Source: Armatimonas rosea
Lineage (GTDB): Bacteria > Armatimonadota > Armatimonadia > Armatimonadales > Armatimonadaceae
Assembly (NCBI RefSeq): GCF_014202505.1
Contig: NZ_JACHGW010000003.1
Location: 62,001-126,000, forward strand
Direction: 5' to 3'
DNA: 64,000 bases
Positions 17,766-27,977 of the stretch are shown here, piece by piece. Under the pieces are notes generated by a model, which was not told the origin of the DNA, made no database searches, and worked only from the letters and a program-made list of their open reading frames with translations. The position numbers and the translations under genes were made by a program. The stretch's first letter is position 1; each line of letters starts with the position of its first letter.

Positions 17766-18971
17766 CTAGCCTTCCAGGAGAAGGGTCTCTGGGTCCTCGA
17801 TCAGCTCTTTGATCTTCACCAGGAACCGGACCGCGGTGCTGCCGTCGATGATGCGGTGGTCGTAGCTGAGCGCCAGATACATGATCGGGCGGATGACGAT
17901 CTCATCGCCGACCACGACGGGGCGCTTGACGATATTGTGCATCCCCAGAATCCCGACCTGCGGGTAGTTTAGGATCGGGGTGGAGAGCATGGAGCCGAAG
18001 GTTCCGCCGTTGGTGATCGAGAACGAGCCACCGGTCAGGTCGGAGAGGCCAAGCTTGCCCTCTTTTGCCTTGCCCGCCAATTCTTTAATTTTCTTCTCAA
18101 TTGCGGCGAAGCTGAGCTTGTCGGCATCGCGGATGATCGGGACGACGAGGCCATCTTCCAGCCCGACCGCGATCCCGATATCGTAGTACTTCTTGAGGAT
18201 AATCTCTCCGCGGGCATCGTCGATCTCGGCGTTGACCATCGGGAACTGCTTCAGAGCGCCGATAGTCGCCTTGGTGAAGAAGCTCATGAAGCCCAGCCCC
18301 ACGCCAAAGCGGCCCTCGAAGTCGGTCTTGCGGCGTGCGCGTAGCTCCATGACCTTGCTCATGTCCACTTCGTTGAAGGTCGTGAGAATAGCGGCGGTGT
18401 TCTGAGCGTGCTTCAGGTTGGCCGCGATGGTCTTGCGCTTGCGTGCCATCGGGATACGCTCGATCGGGCGGCCCCCCCCGCCCCCGTCCGACGGGGGAGC
18501 TGGAGCGGGAGCGGCAACGGGCGGCGCGACTGCCTTGGGCGTCGCAATCTTCGCCTCGACATCGGCCTTGCCAATCTTGCCTGCAGGGCCAGTGCCTGCG
18601 ACACCGTCGAGGGGGACATTGTTGGCCGCTGCCATCGCTGCCGCAACCGGTGTGGCGTCTGCTCCCGCACTTGGAGGAGCAGGGCTAGCTACGGCTGAGG
18701 CTCCCCCACTTGTGGGGGCGGGGGCGGCGGTCGCGCCGGCTTCCAGAACGCCGATTGCTTGGCCCACGGCGACCGTGGCTCCGACCTCGGCGAGGATCTG
18801 GGTCAGGACCCCGTCGGCGTCGGCCTCGATCACCTGGTTGACTTTATCCGTCTCCAGCTCAACCAGTGCCTCGCGCGCCTTCACGGCCTCACCCGGCTTC
18901 TTCAGCCACTGTGCCACCGTCGCCTCGACGATAGACTCGCCCATCTGGGGGACCACTATTTCAAGCGGCAT
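17766..18971 (-). CDS. sucB: Dihydrolipoyllysine succinyltransferase, E2 of 2-oxoglutarate dehydrogenase
   Basis: The 401-residue product has an N-terminal lipoyl domain ([14 protein letters not shown]; lipoylated Lys43 in ETDKVNQV), an Ala/Pro linker, a peripheral-subunit-binding domain ([20 protein letters not shown]) and the catalytic acyltransferase domain with His372 and Asp376 in SYDHRIIDG. It moves the succinyl group from E1 to CoA in the TCA cycle. The ATG at 18971 is one base after the E1 stop, giving the usual sucA-sucB order. No E3 (lipoamide dehydrogenase) gene is in the window. Confidence 0.95.
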   Translation of the reverse strand: MPLEIVVPQMGESIVEATVAQWLKKPGEAVKAREALVELETDKVNQVIEADADGVLTQILAEVGATVAVGQAIGVLEAGATAAPAPTSGGASAVASPAPPSAGADATPVAAAMAAANNVPLDGVAGTGPAGKIGKADVEAKIATPKAVAPPVAAPAPAPPSDGGGGGRPIERIPMARKRKTIAANLKHAQNTAAILTTFNEVDMSKVMELRARRKTDFEGRFGVGLGFMSFFTKATIGALKQFPMVNAEIDDARGEIILKKYYDIGIAVGLEDGLVVPIIRDADKLSFAAIEKKIKELAGKAKEGKLGLSDLTGGSFSITNGGTFGSMLSTPILNYPQVGILGMHNIVKRPVVVGDEIVIRPIMYLALSYDHRIIDGSTAVRFLVKIKELIEDPETLLLEG

Positions 18972-18972
18972 T

Positions 18973-21816
18973 CTACTTTGCTCTCTTTCTTGCAGGGACA
19001 TTGAGGAACGCCTCAGTGGCGATCCGGTGCTGTTCGGTGTTGTGGGTGGTCTGGGAGCCCTCGGCGGGGCTCGCTTCCTCAGGCCGCCCGATGTAGCGTG
19101 GCTTGAAGCCCAGGAGCTTCTCCAGGCGAGGCGCGACAAAGGTCCAGGCGCCCATGTTCTGCGGCTCCTCTTGCAGCCAGACCACTTCCTGCACCGACGG
19201 GTAGCTGGCGACAAGTGCCTCTAGGTCTTCGCTGGGGAAGGGGTAGAGCTGCTCCACACGGGCAATCGCCACGCCCTCCGCCGCGAGATAGTCCGGCCGC
19301 TCGGTGTACTGCGGGGCCGCACCATAGACCAGGTCGTAGTAGACCTTCCCTGAGCAGAGCACCAGGCGTGTCACGTTTTTCTTGCGCCCTGGGTCCCGGG
19401 TATCGTCGAGGACCGCCTGGAAGCCGCCCTCGGCAAGCTCGGTGACGGTCGCGGCGGCGCGGGCGTGGCGCAGGAGGCTCTTGGGGGTCATCACCACGAG
19501 GGGGCGCGGGTCGGTCTTGAGGGTCGCGGCCTGGCGGCGGAGCAGGTGGAAGTACTGCGCGGCGGTCGAGCAGTTCGCCACCCGCAGGTTGTCGCCCGCA
19601 CACTGGAGCAGGAAGCGCTCCAGGCGCGCCGATGAGTGCTCGGGGCCGGCGCCTTCGTAGCCGTGGGGCAGGAGCAGGACCACGGTCGGGTTTTGTTCCC
19701 ACTTGGCCTTGCCGCTGACAATGAACTGGTCGATAATCACCTGCGCGCCATTGACAAAGTCGCCAAACTGCGCCTCCCAGAGCACGAGGGTCCCCTCGGC
19801 GTGCACGGAGTAGCCGTACTCAAAGCCCAGTGCCGCGGTCTCAGAGAGGGGTGAGTTGTAGACCGCCAGGGATGCTGTCGCGCCGGGAAGGTGCTGGTGG
19901 GCGCAGTAGGTCTTGCCGCTTTGGATATCGTGCCAGACAAGCTGGCGCTGGGTGAAGGTACCGCGCTGCGTGTCCTGGCCGGTCAGGCGGATCGGCGTGC
20001 CTTCTTCCAGAATTGATGCGTAGGCCAGCGCCTCGGCGTGGGCCCAGACAATCTTACGCTCGCCATCCAGGGCCGTGCGCCGGCCGCCCAAAAATGCCTT
20101 CTCCAGCTTGCTGTCGATCGTGAAGCTCTCGGGGACCGCATTCAGGAAGGCATTGGTTGCGGCGAGGCGCTCGGCGGGAACCGCCGTGGCCACCTGCCAG
20201 GGATCGCCCTCGGTGTGGGGGTGGTCCTCGTGCTTGGGGTAGCCGGTCTCCAGCGCGATCGCCTTGGCCTCTTCCAGCCGCTGCCACGCCGCATCGCTGA
20301 GCGCCTTGACCTCCGCCTCGGTGAGCAGACCACGCTTCACCAGCTCCTGGCCCCACTTGGCGTAGAGGCGCGAGAACGAGCGAATCTTCTCGTACATCCG
20401 GGGCTGGGTGAAGGCGGGCTCTTCCTGCTCGTTATGCCCGAGCCGCCGGTAGCCGACCAGGTCGATCAGGAAGTCTTTTCCGAACTTCTGCCGGTACGCC
20501 ACGGCCAGTCGGGTCACCGCCAGACACGCCTCGGGATCGTCGGCGTTCACGTGGATAATGGGGATCTCAAAGCCCTTGGCCAGGTCGCTGGCGTACATGG
20601 TCGAGCGGCCATCGGTGGGGTTGGTGGTGAAGCCGATCTGGTTGTTGGCGATGATATGGATCGTCCCCCCCACCCGGTAGCCCGAGAGCTGGGAGAGGTT
20701 CAGGGTCTCGGCGACCACGCCCTGGCCGGGGAAGGCCGCATCGCCATGGACCTGTACGGCAAGCGATGCCAGGATATCGCGCTTGGGCTGACCGGCACTG
20801 TCGCGGCTCTCTTGCGCCGCACGCGCCCGCCCGACCACGGCGGGGTTGACAAACTCCAGGTGGCTGGGGTTGGGAGCCAGTGTCACGGGCATCGAGACCG
20901 AGCCGCCGTTCTTGTAGGTCAGCCGGAAGCCCTTGTGGTACTTCACATCGCCCGTGTAGGCATGGGTCTCGCCGCCGGAGCCCTCGAGCGCATCGATGGC
21001 GCGGGGGTCGGTGGGGAACTCGGCCAGGATCTGGGCGTAGGGCTTGCCCAGCACATGGGTGAGGACATTGAGACGCCCGCGGTGCGCCATGCCCATCACC
21101 AGCTCACGGGTTCCCGCCTTCGCGGCCTCGTGGATGAGGGTGTTGAGCACGGGAACCAGCATGTCGATCCCCTCGATGGAGAAGCGCTTCTGTCCCTTGT
21201 AGGGCTGGACGCGCTCCAGAAACTGCTCGAAGCTATCGACCGCCGTGAGCTGCTCCAGAAGCGTCTTACGGTCCTCGTCGGTGATGGTCGCAAAGTAGCG
21301 CTGGCTCTCGACCGCCTCGCGGAACCAGTTGCGCTCCTCCGGGATCTGGATGTGGTCGTCTTCGTAGCCCACCGTGCCGGAGTAGACTGCCCGGAGCCGG
21401 TTGAGCGCTTCGAGCGCGTTGGCCGCGCCCTCCGCACAAGGACCACCGACCACGCTGGCCGGTAGGGACGCGATATCGGCCTCGGTGAGCCCGTGGTAGC
21501 TCAGGGAGAGCTCGGGGTCGCCGGGGGGAGGGTGGATGCCGAGCGGGTCGAGGGTCGCTTCGGAGTGGCCCATCTCTCGGACGAGCCGTGCGATCCTACC
21601 CACCCGGACGATCACCTCGACCTGGTTGGCAGTCAGGGGCTCGGGGGCGGGGCTCCCCGTGCTTGGTGGCGCACTCGGGGGGCTATCCGGGGAGAAACCC
21701 TGGCTAAAGAAAGCGCGTGTCTCTGCATCGACGGAGGCAGGGTCGCGCTGATATTGTTCGTACAGATCAAGGGCGTACCCGGCGTTGGGGCCATGGAAAT
21801 CCAGCAGTGTCTTCAT
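18973..21816 (-). CDS. sucA: 2-oxoglutarate dehydrogenase E1 component
   Basis: The 947-residue product matches the family in length and order: an N-terminal segment for E2 docking ([21 protein letters not shown] region), the thiamine-diphosphate region with [19 protein letters not shown] and [10 protein letters not shown], and the C-terminal transketolase-like domain with [19 protein letters not shown]. It decarboxylates 2-oxoglutarate and transfers succinyl to the E2 lipoyl group. It is the first gene of the operon; a TACAAT box lies 17 bases before the ATG. Confidence 0.96.
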   Translation of the reverse strand: MKTLLDFHGPNAGYALDLYEQYQRDPASVDAETRAFFSQGFSPDSPPSAPPSTGSPAPEPLTANQVEVIVRVGRIARLVREMGHSEATLDPLGIHPPPGDPELSLSYHGLTEADIASLPASVVGGPCAEGAANALEALNRLRAVYSGTVGYEDDHIQIPEERNWFREAVESQRYFATITDEDRKTLLEQLTAVDSFEQFLERVQPYKGQKRFSIEGIDMLVPVLNTLIHEAAKAGTRELVMGMAHRGRLNVLTHVLGKPYAQILAEFPTDPRAIDALEGSGGETHAYTGDVKYHKGFRLTYKNGGSVSMPVTLAPNPSHLEFVNPAVVGRARAAQESRDSAGQPKRDILASLAVQVHGDAAFPGQGVVAETLNLSQLSGYRVGGTIHIIANNQIGFTTNPTDGRSTMYASDLAKGFEIPIIHVNADDPEACLAVTRLAVAYRQKFGKDFLIDLVGYRRLGHNEQEEPAFTQPRMYEKIRSFSRLYAKWGQELVKRGLLTEAEVKALSDAAWQRLEEAKAIALETGYPKHEDHPHTEGDPWQVATAVPAERLAATNAFLNAVPESFTIDSKLEKAFLGGRRTALDGERKIVWAHAEALAYASILEEGTPIRLTGQDTQRGTFTQRQLVWHDIQSGKTYCAHQHLPGATASLAVYNSPLSETAALGFEYGYSVHAEGTLVLWEAQFGDFVNGAQVIIDQFIVSGKAKWEQNPTVVLLLPHGYEGAGPEHSSARLERFLLQCAGDNLRVANCSTAAQYFHLLRRQAATLKTDPRPLVVMTPKSLLRHARAAATVTELAEGGFQAVLDDTRDPGRKKNVTRLVLCSGKVYYDLVYGAAPQYTERPDYLAAEGVAIARVEQLYPFPSEDLEALVASYPSVQEVVWLQEEPQNMGAWTFVAPRLEKLLGFKPRYIGRPEEASPAEGSQTTHNTEQHRIATEAFLNVPARKRAK

Positions 21817-21833
21817 TCGTTTACCGATTTATT

Positions 21834-21839
21834 ATTGTA
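21834..21839 (-). promoter_or_regulatory. -10 box of the sucAB operon
   Basis: TACAAT on the minus strand, 17 bases upstream of the sucA ATG at 21816; this would give a leader of only about 10 bases. Confidence 0.5.
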
Positions 21840-21867
21840 CCGCGTCGATGTTCTCGATAGATACAGG

Positions 21868-23826
21868 TCAAGGGAAGAACTTCTCTAAGCGTGCCAGAGT
21901 TTCTGTTTTTTCTTGGCTGCGCTCGGGAAGATGGCTCATCGCGGTCTCAAAAAGGGCGAGCAAGCTGGCGTGCCGCGTGCGCCCCCGCTCCAAGGCTTTG
22001 GCCGGATCGGTCTCCACGACATTGTATGCCTGGAGCTGGTAGATTGGTTCCGTGTAGGAGTGGGCGACAATAATATCGGCGCACTTGCCCCAGTCTCCCA
22101 GAGCGGCGTAGGCGTAGGCCGGAGCGAGCTCGGTGATCTCGCTGATGGCGCGGTACTTCCCCGCCGGCCCCTCGGAGACCGCGATGAGCTGCTGCCAGGT
22201 GGTCTTGGCACCCTCATTATCGCCCGCTTTCTCTTTGGTCTCGGCGAGGGCGCGTAGGGTCGATAGGTCGTTGGGATCGGCTTGACGTGCGCGCTCAAAC
22301 TCGGCGACCGCTTTTGCGAGATCCCCTTGCTGCTCGGCGATGCGGGCCATGCGGAAGTGCCAGCGCGGAGTCGGCTCCAGCTCCGCCGCCTCGGCGAGCT
22401 TCCCCGCGGCCGCCAACGGCCCCGGTGTAGGCGGGTAGATGCTGGCTTGGTTGAGGAGCGCAAAGAGCAGGCCTAGGGCGGCAGGAACCCGAATGCCAGC
22501 CCGCTGCGCGCCATCTCCCCGCGCCTTAGAGCGCTGCCCCTCTTCCCCTGTTTGCGCCTTCGTCGCGGGAAGAGGGGCTTGGGCAATGATAAGGCCGAGG
22601 ACGGTCCAGAACGGGAGGGCGTTGCCGAGGATGCTCCACTCGGAGTCGAAGAAGCCACGGAGGAGTGCGGCGATAACACCGCCGAGCAGGGCACCAGTGA
22701 GCAGCCTCTCACGAGCTCCTCGAAGGGCGGCCAGAATCGTGAGAAGTACCGTGGCGAGGGCTCCAAGTAGAGCGGGGATGCCGCTCTCAGCGGCGAGCTG
22801 CAGGTAGGACTGGTGGGCATGGCCGGTGAGCTTGACCTCGGCGTAGCGTGGGTAGACCGCGGAGAACGTCCCCGGGCCGGTGCCAAAGACCGGGTTCGCC
22901 AGCGCCATTTTTCCCGTTCCTCGCCATGTCCACGTGCGGAAGGGATCGTCGAGCGGGGACTTGCGTGCCGTGTCGGTCTGCCCGCCGGTCTTGGTGGCGC
23001 GCGAGGTCAGCGCCCCCTTGAACCCAAAGCCCAGCACGAGACAGGCGAGCAGGAGCACGCCCAAGCGGGGGAGATTTCCCCGCTGGGCAGGGGCAAGCGG
23101 GTTGGCGATAATCAACGCGATGACAAGCCCCAGGAGAGCCGCCACTATTCCCACACGGCTGCCGCTGGCGATCAGGGCGCCAAAGCCTAGCACACTGGCG
23201 ACTCCGAAGCCGAGTGCGGCGAGCCGGTGCGTGGCACGTAGGCAGAGCGCAAAGGCGAGCGGGAGGAGCAGAGCCAGAAAGCCCGCCGAGAAGTTCGCGG
23301 AGAAAAACAGCCCTGTGGCGCGGAACCAGTCCTCACCGACCCTCTTATGGTCTCCGTACTGCTGCGCCGCCATCAGGGAGTGAATCCCCAGCCCTATCAC
23401 CAGCGCAATGCCAAGCTTCTGCCGCTGGCCCTCGTCGGACTTTGCGGCCAGCGAGAAGACCAGCGCGCCGCAGAGCAGGTCCAGCACCGCCGGAATCTGC
23501 GCAAAGAGGAGCGTCTGCGAGGTGAAAAACTTGGAGTGCACCAGCAGCGACAGCGCCGCCCAGCCCACCGCCAGCCACAAACCCAAGCCCCCCTTCGCGA
23601 AGCCGGAGGGGGTGGCGAGCCTAAGCGAGCCGGGGGAGGTAGAGCGGTCGGGGGAGGTCGTCGTGGGGCTAGGGGATGGGGCCAAAAGCGCCGCGATCAG
23701 CACCAGAATCCGTAGCGCCCCGAGGCCCGCATCGCTGCCATACTGCTCGCCGGCAGGGTTGCCTCCTAGAAAAGGGGCGAGCGCCAAGGCGAGCAGGAGG
23801 GCGTAGAGTCCGACTTTCTGGATCAC
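21868..23826 (-). CDS. O-antigen ligase-like (Wzy_C) membrane protein with TPR tail
   Basis: The 652-residue product has about ten membrane helices and the ligase/polymerase loop FGTGPGTFSAVYPRYAE followed by GHAHQSYLQLAAESG, the conserved His-rich segment of Wzy_C-type ligases. The C-terminal 200 or so residues (from about 440) are soluble and contain tetratricopeptide repeats (DLAKAVAEFERARQADPND). Such proteins join lipid-linked glycans to acceptors at the outer face of the inner membrane, including protein O-glycosylation; the acceptor is unknown. The GTG start overlaps the upstream GT2 stop by four bases (GTGA). Confidence 0.82.
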   Translation of the reverse strand: MIQKVGLYALLLALALAPFLGGNPAGEQYGSDAGLGALRILVLIAALLAPSPSPTTTSPDRSTSPGSLRLATPSGFAKGGLGLWLAVGWAALSLLVHSKFFTSQTLLFAQIPAVLDLLCGALVFSLAAKSDEGQRQKLGIALVIGLGIHSLMAAQQYGDHKRVGEDWFRATGLFFSANFSAGFLALLLPLAFALCLRATHRLAALGFGVASVLGFGALIASGSRVGIVAALLGLVIALIIANPLAPAQRGNLPRLGVLLLACLVLGFGFKGALTSRATKTGGQTDTARKSPLDDPFRTWTWRGTGKMALANPVFGTGPGTFSAVYPRYAEVKLTGHAHQSYLQLAAESGIPALLGALATVLLTILAALRGARERLLTGALLGGVIAALLRGFFDSEWSILGNALPFWTVLGLIIAQAPLPATKAQTGEEGQRSKARGDGAQRAGIRVPAALGLLFALLNQASIYPPTPGPLAAAGKLAEAAELEPTPRWHFRMARIAEQQGDLAKAVAEFERARQADPNDLSTLRALAETKEKAGDNEGAKTTWQQLIAVSEGPAGKYRAISEITELAPAYAYAALGDWGKCADIIVAHSYTEPIYQLQAYNVVETDPAKALERGRTRHASLLALFETAMSHLPERSQEKTETLARLEKFFP

Positions 23827-24725
23827 TTCTTGGGTCTCCAGTCTCGCTTGCCCACCCCGGTCAGGCGGCGCTTGGCGATGCGGACGTAGGCACGGAGCCA
23901 GATCCCCGACCAGACAAAGGGCTGTAGGAGCGCGGGGACTTTATCGGCGAAGAAGGCACGGTGCTTTTTCCAGAAGCGCCACATCGAGCGGGAGTGCTCG
24001 CGGATCATGCGCTCGGCGGCGTTGTCCGAGGACTTCCCGATGGCGTGCGTGACGACGCAGCCAGGGAAAAAGACGACGCGCCAGTTGCCTTGGTGCGCGC
24101 GGAGAGACCAGTCCATGTCCTCACAGTACATGAAGAATGTCTCGGCATCAAGCAGGCCGATCTGCTCCAGGCAGGTTTTTCGGATGAGCAGGGCACACCC
24201 CGAGACCCAGTTGACATCGCGGACACTGGCATGGTCGAAGTCCTGCATCAGGTAGTCCGACGCGGGCTTATTGCCCGGAAAGAGCCGCCCGAGCCAGACA
24301 TTGCGGAACATCCCCGCAGCAAACGTGGGCCAGCGGCGACAGGAGTACTGGATCGAGCCATCAGGGTTGATGACCTTGGGGCCGATAATGCCCGCATCGG
24401 GCGTGGCATCGGCGAAGGCTAAAAGCCGCTCCAGCCCGCCCGGCTCGACTGTCGCATCGGAGTTGAGGAGTAGGGCGTAGTCGGCATCGAGGCCCTCCAG
24501 CGCGAGATTGTTGCCGCCCGAGAAGCCGGTGTTCTCGGAGAGCGCGATAAGCTTGACCTCGGGGAACTCGCTCGCGACCATTTCGGCACTGCCATCGCCC
24601 GACGCGTTGTCCACCACGACGGTCTCCCAGCCGCGGACACTTTTTAGGCACTCACGAAGGTCGTCCTTCGCTCTCCAGCTCACGACGCAGACTCTCAGGC
24701 GTGGTCTCGCCCCCGTTCTTTCCAA
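23823..24725 (-). CDS. GT2 glycosyltransferase, rhamnosyltransferase-like
   Basis: The product is about 300 residues with GT-A motifs VVVDNASGDGSAEMV, ENTGFSGGNNLAL and LLLNSDATVEPGG. The sequence DADYALLLNSDA is the nucleotide-sugar site of dTDP-rhamnose-type family 2 enzymes. The start is uncertain: a TTG at 24725 preceded by GGGGGAA keeps the first beta strand (LRVCVVSW), whereas the GTG further in would cut it. This choice overlaps the upstream GT2 gene by 74 bases. It probably acts with its neighbours in surface glycan assembly. Confidence 0.78.
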   Translation of the reverse strand: MERTGARPRLRVCVVSWRAKDDLRECLKSVRGWETVVVDNASGDGSAEMVASEFPEVKLIALSENTGFSGGNNLALEGLDADYALLLNSDATVEPGGLERLLAFADATPDAGIIGPKVINPDGSIQYSCRRWPTFAAGMFRNVWLGRLFPGNKPASDYLMQDFDHASVRDVNWVSGCALLIRKTCLEQIGLLDAETFFMYCEDMDWSLRAHQGNWRVVFFPGCVVTHAIGKSSDNAAERMIREHSRSMWRFWKKHRAFFADKVPALLQPFVWSGIWLRAYVRIAKRRLTGVGKRDWRPKK

Positions 24726-25512
24726 GCGATTTCCCCCAGCGCCCGGTTCGTCGCCAGGCGTCCAGCGTGACCGCCACTGTCGCCAGAGGCCGTAGCGGGT
24801 CACGCGCAAAGTGTTTATGTAAGAAACGCAGCCAGGCCCGCCGCGACTCCCAGACAGCAGACCGCCGAACGCGCTTGGTAGTTCCCCCGTGCCCGTGCCG
24901 CACCACTGCCTCCGGGATATACCACGTTTCCAGCCCCGCCCGTTCCGTCCGTAGGCTCCAGTCCACATCGTTGAAGAACAGCGGAAAGCGCTCATCCAGC
25001 CCCCCGAGCTTCTCGTAGACCGCTCGCGTGAACAGCAAGCACGACATCATCGGCTGTGGCGCAGGCCCCGCCTTCTCATAGTCAAACGCCAGCCGCGTCC
25101 AGCTTCCCGTGATCGTCGCCAGCGGTGTCGGAAACGCCCGCACGGACTTCTGCACCGAGCCATCATCCGAAACTAATTTCGCTGCCACAATCGCCTTTTG
25201 CGCCCCGATTAGTTTGTCAATCGCGCCTTCTGTGACACACGCATCGGGATTCAGCAACAGAAAATAATCGCCCGTCGCCGCACGAAGCGCCTGGTTCGTC
25301 GCCGCGGCATAGATCAGATTTTCTGCGTTTGCGATCACCCGCACCTCGGGAAACTCCGCCGCCAGCATCGCCACCGCGCCATCGCGCGACGCATTGTCCA
25401 CGACAACAATCTCCGTCTCCCCGCCACGCCACGAAAACTCCCGAAGCGCCGTCAAACACTCCCGCAGATCAGGAGCTGTGTTCCAGTGGACAATAATCAC
25501 CGAGAGACGCAT
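24652..25512 (-). CDS. GT2 glycosyltransferase
   Basis: The 286-residue product starts MRLSVIIVHWNTAPDLRECL and has VVVDNASRDGAV and YFLLLNPDACVTEG, the standard family 2 GT-A motifs. It is similar to the next gene in the cluster, so the two may add successive sugars to the same glycan. The second of two adjacent ATG codons (25512) is preferred because it lies six bases from the TATAAT box, the usual spacing in this window. Confidence 0.83.
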   Translation of the reverse strand: MRLSVIIVHWNTAPDLRECLTALREFSWRGGETEIVVVDNASRDGAVAMLAAEFPEVRVIANAENLIYAAATNQALRAATGDYFLLLNPDACVTEGAIDKLIGAQKAIVAAKLVSDDGSVQKSVRAFPTPLATITGSWTRLAFDYEKAGPAPQPMMSCLLFTRAVYEKLGGLDERFPLFFNDVDWSLRTERAGLETWYIPEAVVRHGHGGTTKRVRRSAVWESRRAWLRFLHKHFARDPLRPLATVAVTLDAWRRTGRWGKSLGKNGGETTPESLRRELESEGRPS

Positions 25513-25518
25513 CATGCC

Positions 25519-25524
25519 ATTATA
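25519..25524 (-). promoter_or_regulatory. Leaderless-type -10 box of the polysaccharide cluster
   Basis: TATAAT on the minus strand, three bases from the first and six bases from the second of two tandem ATG codons. Confidence 0.6.
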
Positions 25525-25565
25525 GCCCCCGTAACCAAGCGGGCTGGTTTTGCGTTGAGAGTGCC

Positions 25566-26042
25566 ATGAAGCGTCGCTTTTTGCTCGGAGTGGTCGCCCT
25601 CCCGCTGATCTTTATTGGGGGCTCGCTGGTTTTCTTCACCATCAAGAATGGCAAGACCCCTTTTGAGACCGCCCGCGCCGCCCAGTTTGCCGCCGCAGGA
25701 ATGCTCTCCGAGAGCGAGGTCGCGGCGCGGCTGGCGAAAGACCCCGGCGATCCCATCGCCCACTACAACCTCGCCGAGAAAGCCAGCCAGCGCAAGGACT
25801 TTACTAAGGCAATTGAGGAGCGCAAGCTCGCCCTGCTCCGCGAGCCCGAGAACCCTCAGCTTCTCCTCGACACCGCATTGGATCTACGGTTTGCTCAGCG
25901 CAACGACGAAGCCCGGGTCTATGCGGAGCGCGTGATCGCCACCAAAGACCCCAACCTCACCCCCAATGCGCAGAAGCTCTTGGAGAAACTCAACACGCTC
26001 CGCAAGGACTCAGACCAAGCCAAAACGCTCCGGCTCCAATAG
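25566..26042 (+). CDS. Membrane-anchored TPR protein
   Basis: The 158-residue product has an N-terminal membrane helix or uncleaved signal (residues 5-25, LLGVVALPLIFIGGSLVFF) and about two tetratricopeptide repeats (DPIAHYNLAEKASQRKDFTK and the following segment). The soluble part should face the periplasm. TPRs suggest a protein-protein adaptor; the partner is unknown. It is divergent from the glycan cluster, and its 3' end overlaps the convergent gene by 33 bases. Confidence 0.7.
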   Translation: MKRRFLLGVVALPLIFIGGSLVFFTIKNGKTPFETARAAQFAAAGMLSESEVAARLAKDPGDPIAHYNLAEKASQRKDFTKAIEERKLALLREPENPQLLLDTALDLRFAQRNDEARVYAERVIATKDPNLTPNAQKLLEKLNTLRKDSDQAKTLRLQ

Positions 26043-27200
26043 CCGATTCGCGTTCTCTCTCCGCCCCCCAAACTTCACCACCGGGAAACGCTCAGGGCGC
26101 AGAGCGTGGAGGGCGCGGGCAGTAAGCTGGAGGGCTGAACTGATACGCTCCTCGTTTTTGCTTTCTTCATAGAGGCGTTTGAGTAGTGAGTAAAGTCTTT
26201 CGATGGTGGTCTCATCAATGTTTTGCTGTTGCTCTGGATAGCCTTCGTGACCGAAGAACTCCATCATGAGATATTCAGCAAGGTCTTGCTCAGAAGAGGG
26301 TTCTGGTGTGTACAAGATAGTGAGGTGTCGCTCTGCTTGTGACACAAGTCGCTCGGCTAGCGAACTCGCTACGGGGCCATTCCAATCGGGGTGCAACCCG
26401 ATAAACCCTGCTGCCTGTGCTTGCTCCCACTCAGTGGTTGTTTCTTTGCCCTGCATCCAGCCTCGTAGCCCACGCAGAGCCTCAAACCACCACTGAGCCT
26501 GCTCTTCCACGGGACGTGTACGGAGCGCAGTACGAAATGCAGCCTCACCCTCAATCTGTTCGTAGGTCTTGCCAAGCATGAACTCTTCCATACCTTTGGA
26601 GAGTCTGTCGGGATTGTTATCCCTTGTGGCAGGCAAGGCGATTGTCTCGTTGACATCATTACTAAAGCTGATTCCGACAGGGACAGGCTGTCCAAAAAGG
26701 TTTTCCAGTATGCCGTCGCTATGCAGCCGCCGGATGAGTGTCCCACAGATTTCTAGAAAGCTGGTAAGCTCTGGATTTCCCATCTGTGCCCCTGCATCTG
26801 AGATTGGTACATAATCGGGTTGCGCACGTCGCCAGACGAAGAACTGCTCACGGAGTTGGAGTCCGTCGGGATCGCCATCGTGGAACCCATCCTCGTCATA
26901 ATAGTGCTCCCGTTCATTCAAGGGGGGCCAAGGATCGGCACACAGTTCAAGGGAGGCACTTACTGTGTAGTCTGCGACACCAGGCGCATAGGGAAAGCCA
27001 AAATAAGACTCTATGCGCTCAGGAGTCGCGACGGAGTGCCGAAGCGGCATCAGGTGAGACAACGAAGGTTTTGCTGGATCGTCTTCATAGAGAGCAAGGA
27101 TGATCCAGATTCCGTAGATGTCGTCAAAGCCTTTCCAGGTCTGGAGGGCCTCGACGAGGCGCGGGTAGAGGTAGGCGAGGAGGGCGTCTTCGGGAGTCAT
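26010..27200 (-). CDS. Unknown 396-residue protein coupled to a VapC-like gene
   Basis: This soluble, acidic protein has no recognised domain. The N-terminal half is rich in aromatic residues (FGFPYAPGVADY; EHYYDEDGFHDGDPDG), and the C-terminal half is helical with many Glu and Arg. Its ATG overlaps the stop of the PIN-domain gene by ATGA, so it is made from the same messenger as that toxin-like protein. G+C is slightly lower than the neighbours. It may be a third member of a toxin-antitoxin operon or an unrelated passenger. Confidence 0.65.
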   Translation of the reverse strand: MTPEDALLAYLYPRLVEALQTWKGFDDIYGIWIILALYEDDPAKPSLSHLMPLRHSVATPERIESYFGFPYAPGVADYTVSASLELCADPWPPLNEREHYYDEDGFHDGDPDGLQLREQFFVWRRAQPDYVPISDAGAQMGNPELTSFLEICGTLIRRLHSDGILENLFGQPVPVGISFSNDVNETIALPATRDNNPDRLSKGMEEFMLGKTYEQIEGEAAFRTALRTRPVEEQAQWWFEALRGLRGWMQGKETTTEWEQAQAAGFIGLHPDWNGPVASSLAERLVSQAERHLTILYTPEPSSEQDLAEYLMMEFFGHEGYPEQQQNIDETTIERLYSLLKRLYEESKNEERISSALQLTARALHALRPERFPVVKFGGRRENANRLLEPERFGLV

Positions 27201-27640
27201 GGGGTGCTTATGGGAAGAGAAGGATCAATCCAGATGCGCTGGAGAAACTTGCCGTCGAGGTGGTTGAAGTCTTTATCGGTGGTGAGGAGGACGGCCCCGG
27301 TGACGTGTGCGGTGGCGGCGATCCAGACATCGTTCTTGCCCAGCTCGAAGCCTTGTGCCACGCTGTAGGCATCTATCTCGGCGTAGGCTTCCAGTATCTG
27401 AGGTTCCTCAATCGGGATGCGGCGGAAAGTGCCCAGGAGATAAGAAAGCTGCGTGCGCTTGGCCGGCCCCCAGCCAAACTGGATCGCGAGGGAGCGTAGC
27501 TCAGCCTCGGTGACGTAGCTGATGAGCGGCACTTCCGGTGTGAGGTAGAGCTGGTAGGACTGCTCAATCTGCTGCTGGAGTGCGCCCCCTCGGACATAGT
27601 GGACAAGGATGTTGGTGTCCAGCAGGTAGAGCGCAGCCAT
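27197..27640 (-). CDS. vapC: PIN-domain ribonuclease, VapC-like toxin
   Basis: The 147-residue product starts ALYLLDTNILVHYVRGG, with the first PIN aspartate in LDTN, a Glu in VTEAELR, and later acidic residues in GKNDVWIAATAH and TTDKDFNHL. These four acidic positions bind the metal of PIN nucleases; VapC toxins typically cut tRNA or rRNA. Its ATG directly abuts the TGA of the gene upstream (TGAATG), the usual antitoxin-toxin coupling. Confidence 0.85.
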   Translation of the reverse strand: MAALYLLDTNILVHYVRGGALQQQIEQSYQLYLTPEVPLISYVTEAELRSLAIQFGWGPAKRTQLSYLLGTFRRIPIEEPQILEAYAEIDAYSVAQGFELGKNDVWIAATAHVTGAVLLTTDKDFNHLDGKFLQRIWIDPSLPISTP

Positions 27641-27955
27641 TCAGGAGAGACGCTCCAGAGCCTGGGAGATTTCCTCGTCGGTTTCGTCACCTGGCCACCG
27701 CCCCACAGCGGCTTCTACCCCGTCTGCGTTTTCCGGTTTGATCGTCTCAAGCCAGCTAGGGGGTGAGGCAGGCGGGTTGTAGACAGGTGTATTCTCAATC
27801 CAGACGGTATGGGGAGCAAGTCGTTTTTGGGGGAGCTGGAGCGCCGTGGCGAAACGCTCACTGGCGTAGTCATCGGCTGCACGACCGGCGGCCTTCGCCT
27901 CGGTCTCAAGCTGGCGAATGATCTCTTCCGAAACCGTCAAAGTAAGCGTTGGCAC
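27641..27955 (-). CDS. vapB: VapB-like antitoxin
   Basis: The 104-residue product has a short beta strand then helices (MPTLTLTVSEEIIRQLETEAKAAG), like ribbon-helix-helix DNA-binding antitoxins, and a Pro/Trp-rich C-terminal half (WIENTPVYNPPASPPSW) that would wrap the toxin. It precedes vapC without a gap. The GTG start has a GAGGAG site about ten bases upstream. Antitoxins of this kind repress their own promoter together with the toxin. Confidence 0.7.
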   Translation of the reverse strand: MPTLTLTVSEEIIRQLETEAKAAGRAADDYASERFATALQLPQKRLAPHTVWIENTPVYNPPASPPSWLETIKPENADGVEAAVGRWPGDETDEEISQALERLS

Positions 27956-27977
27956 AGTCGTTTGCTCCTCAGGAAAG

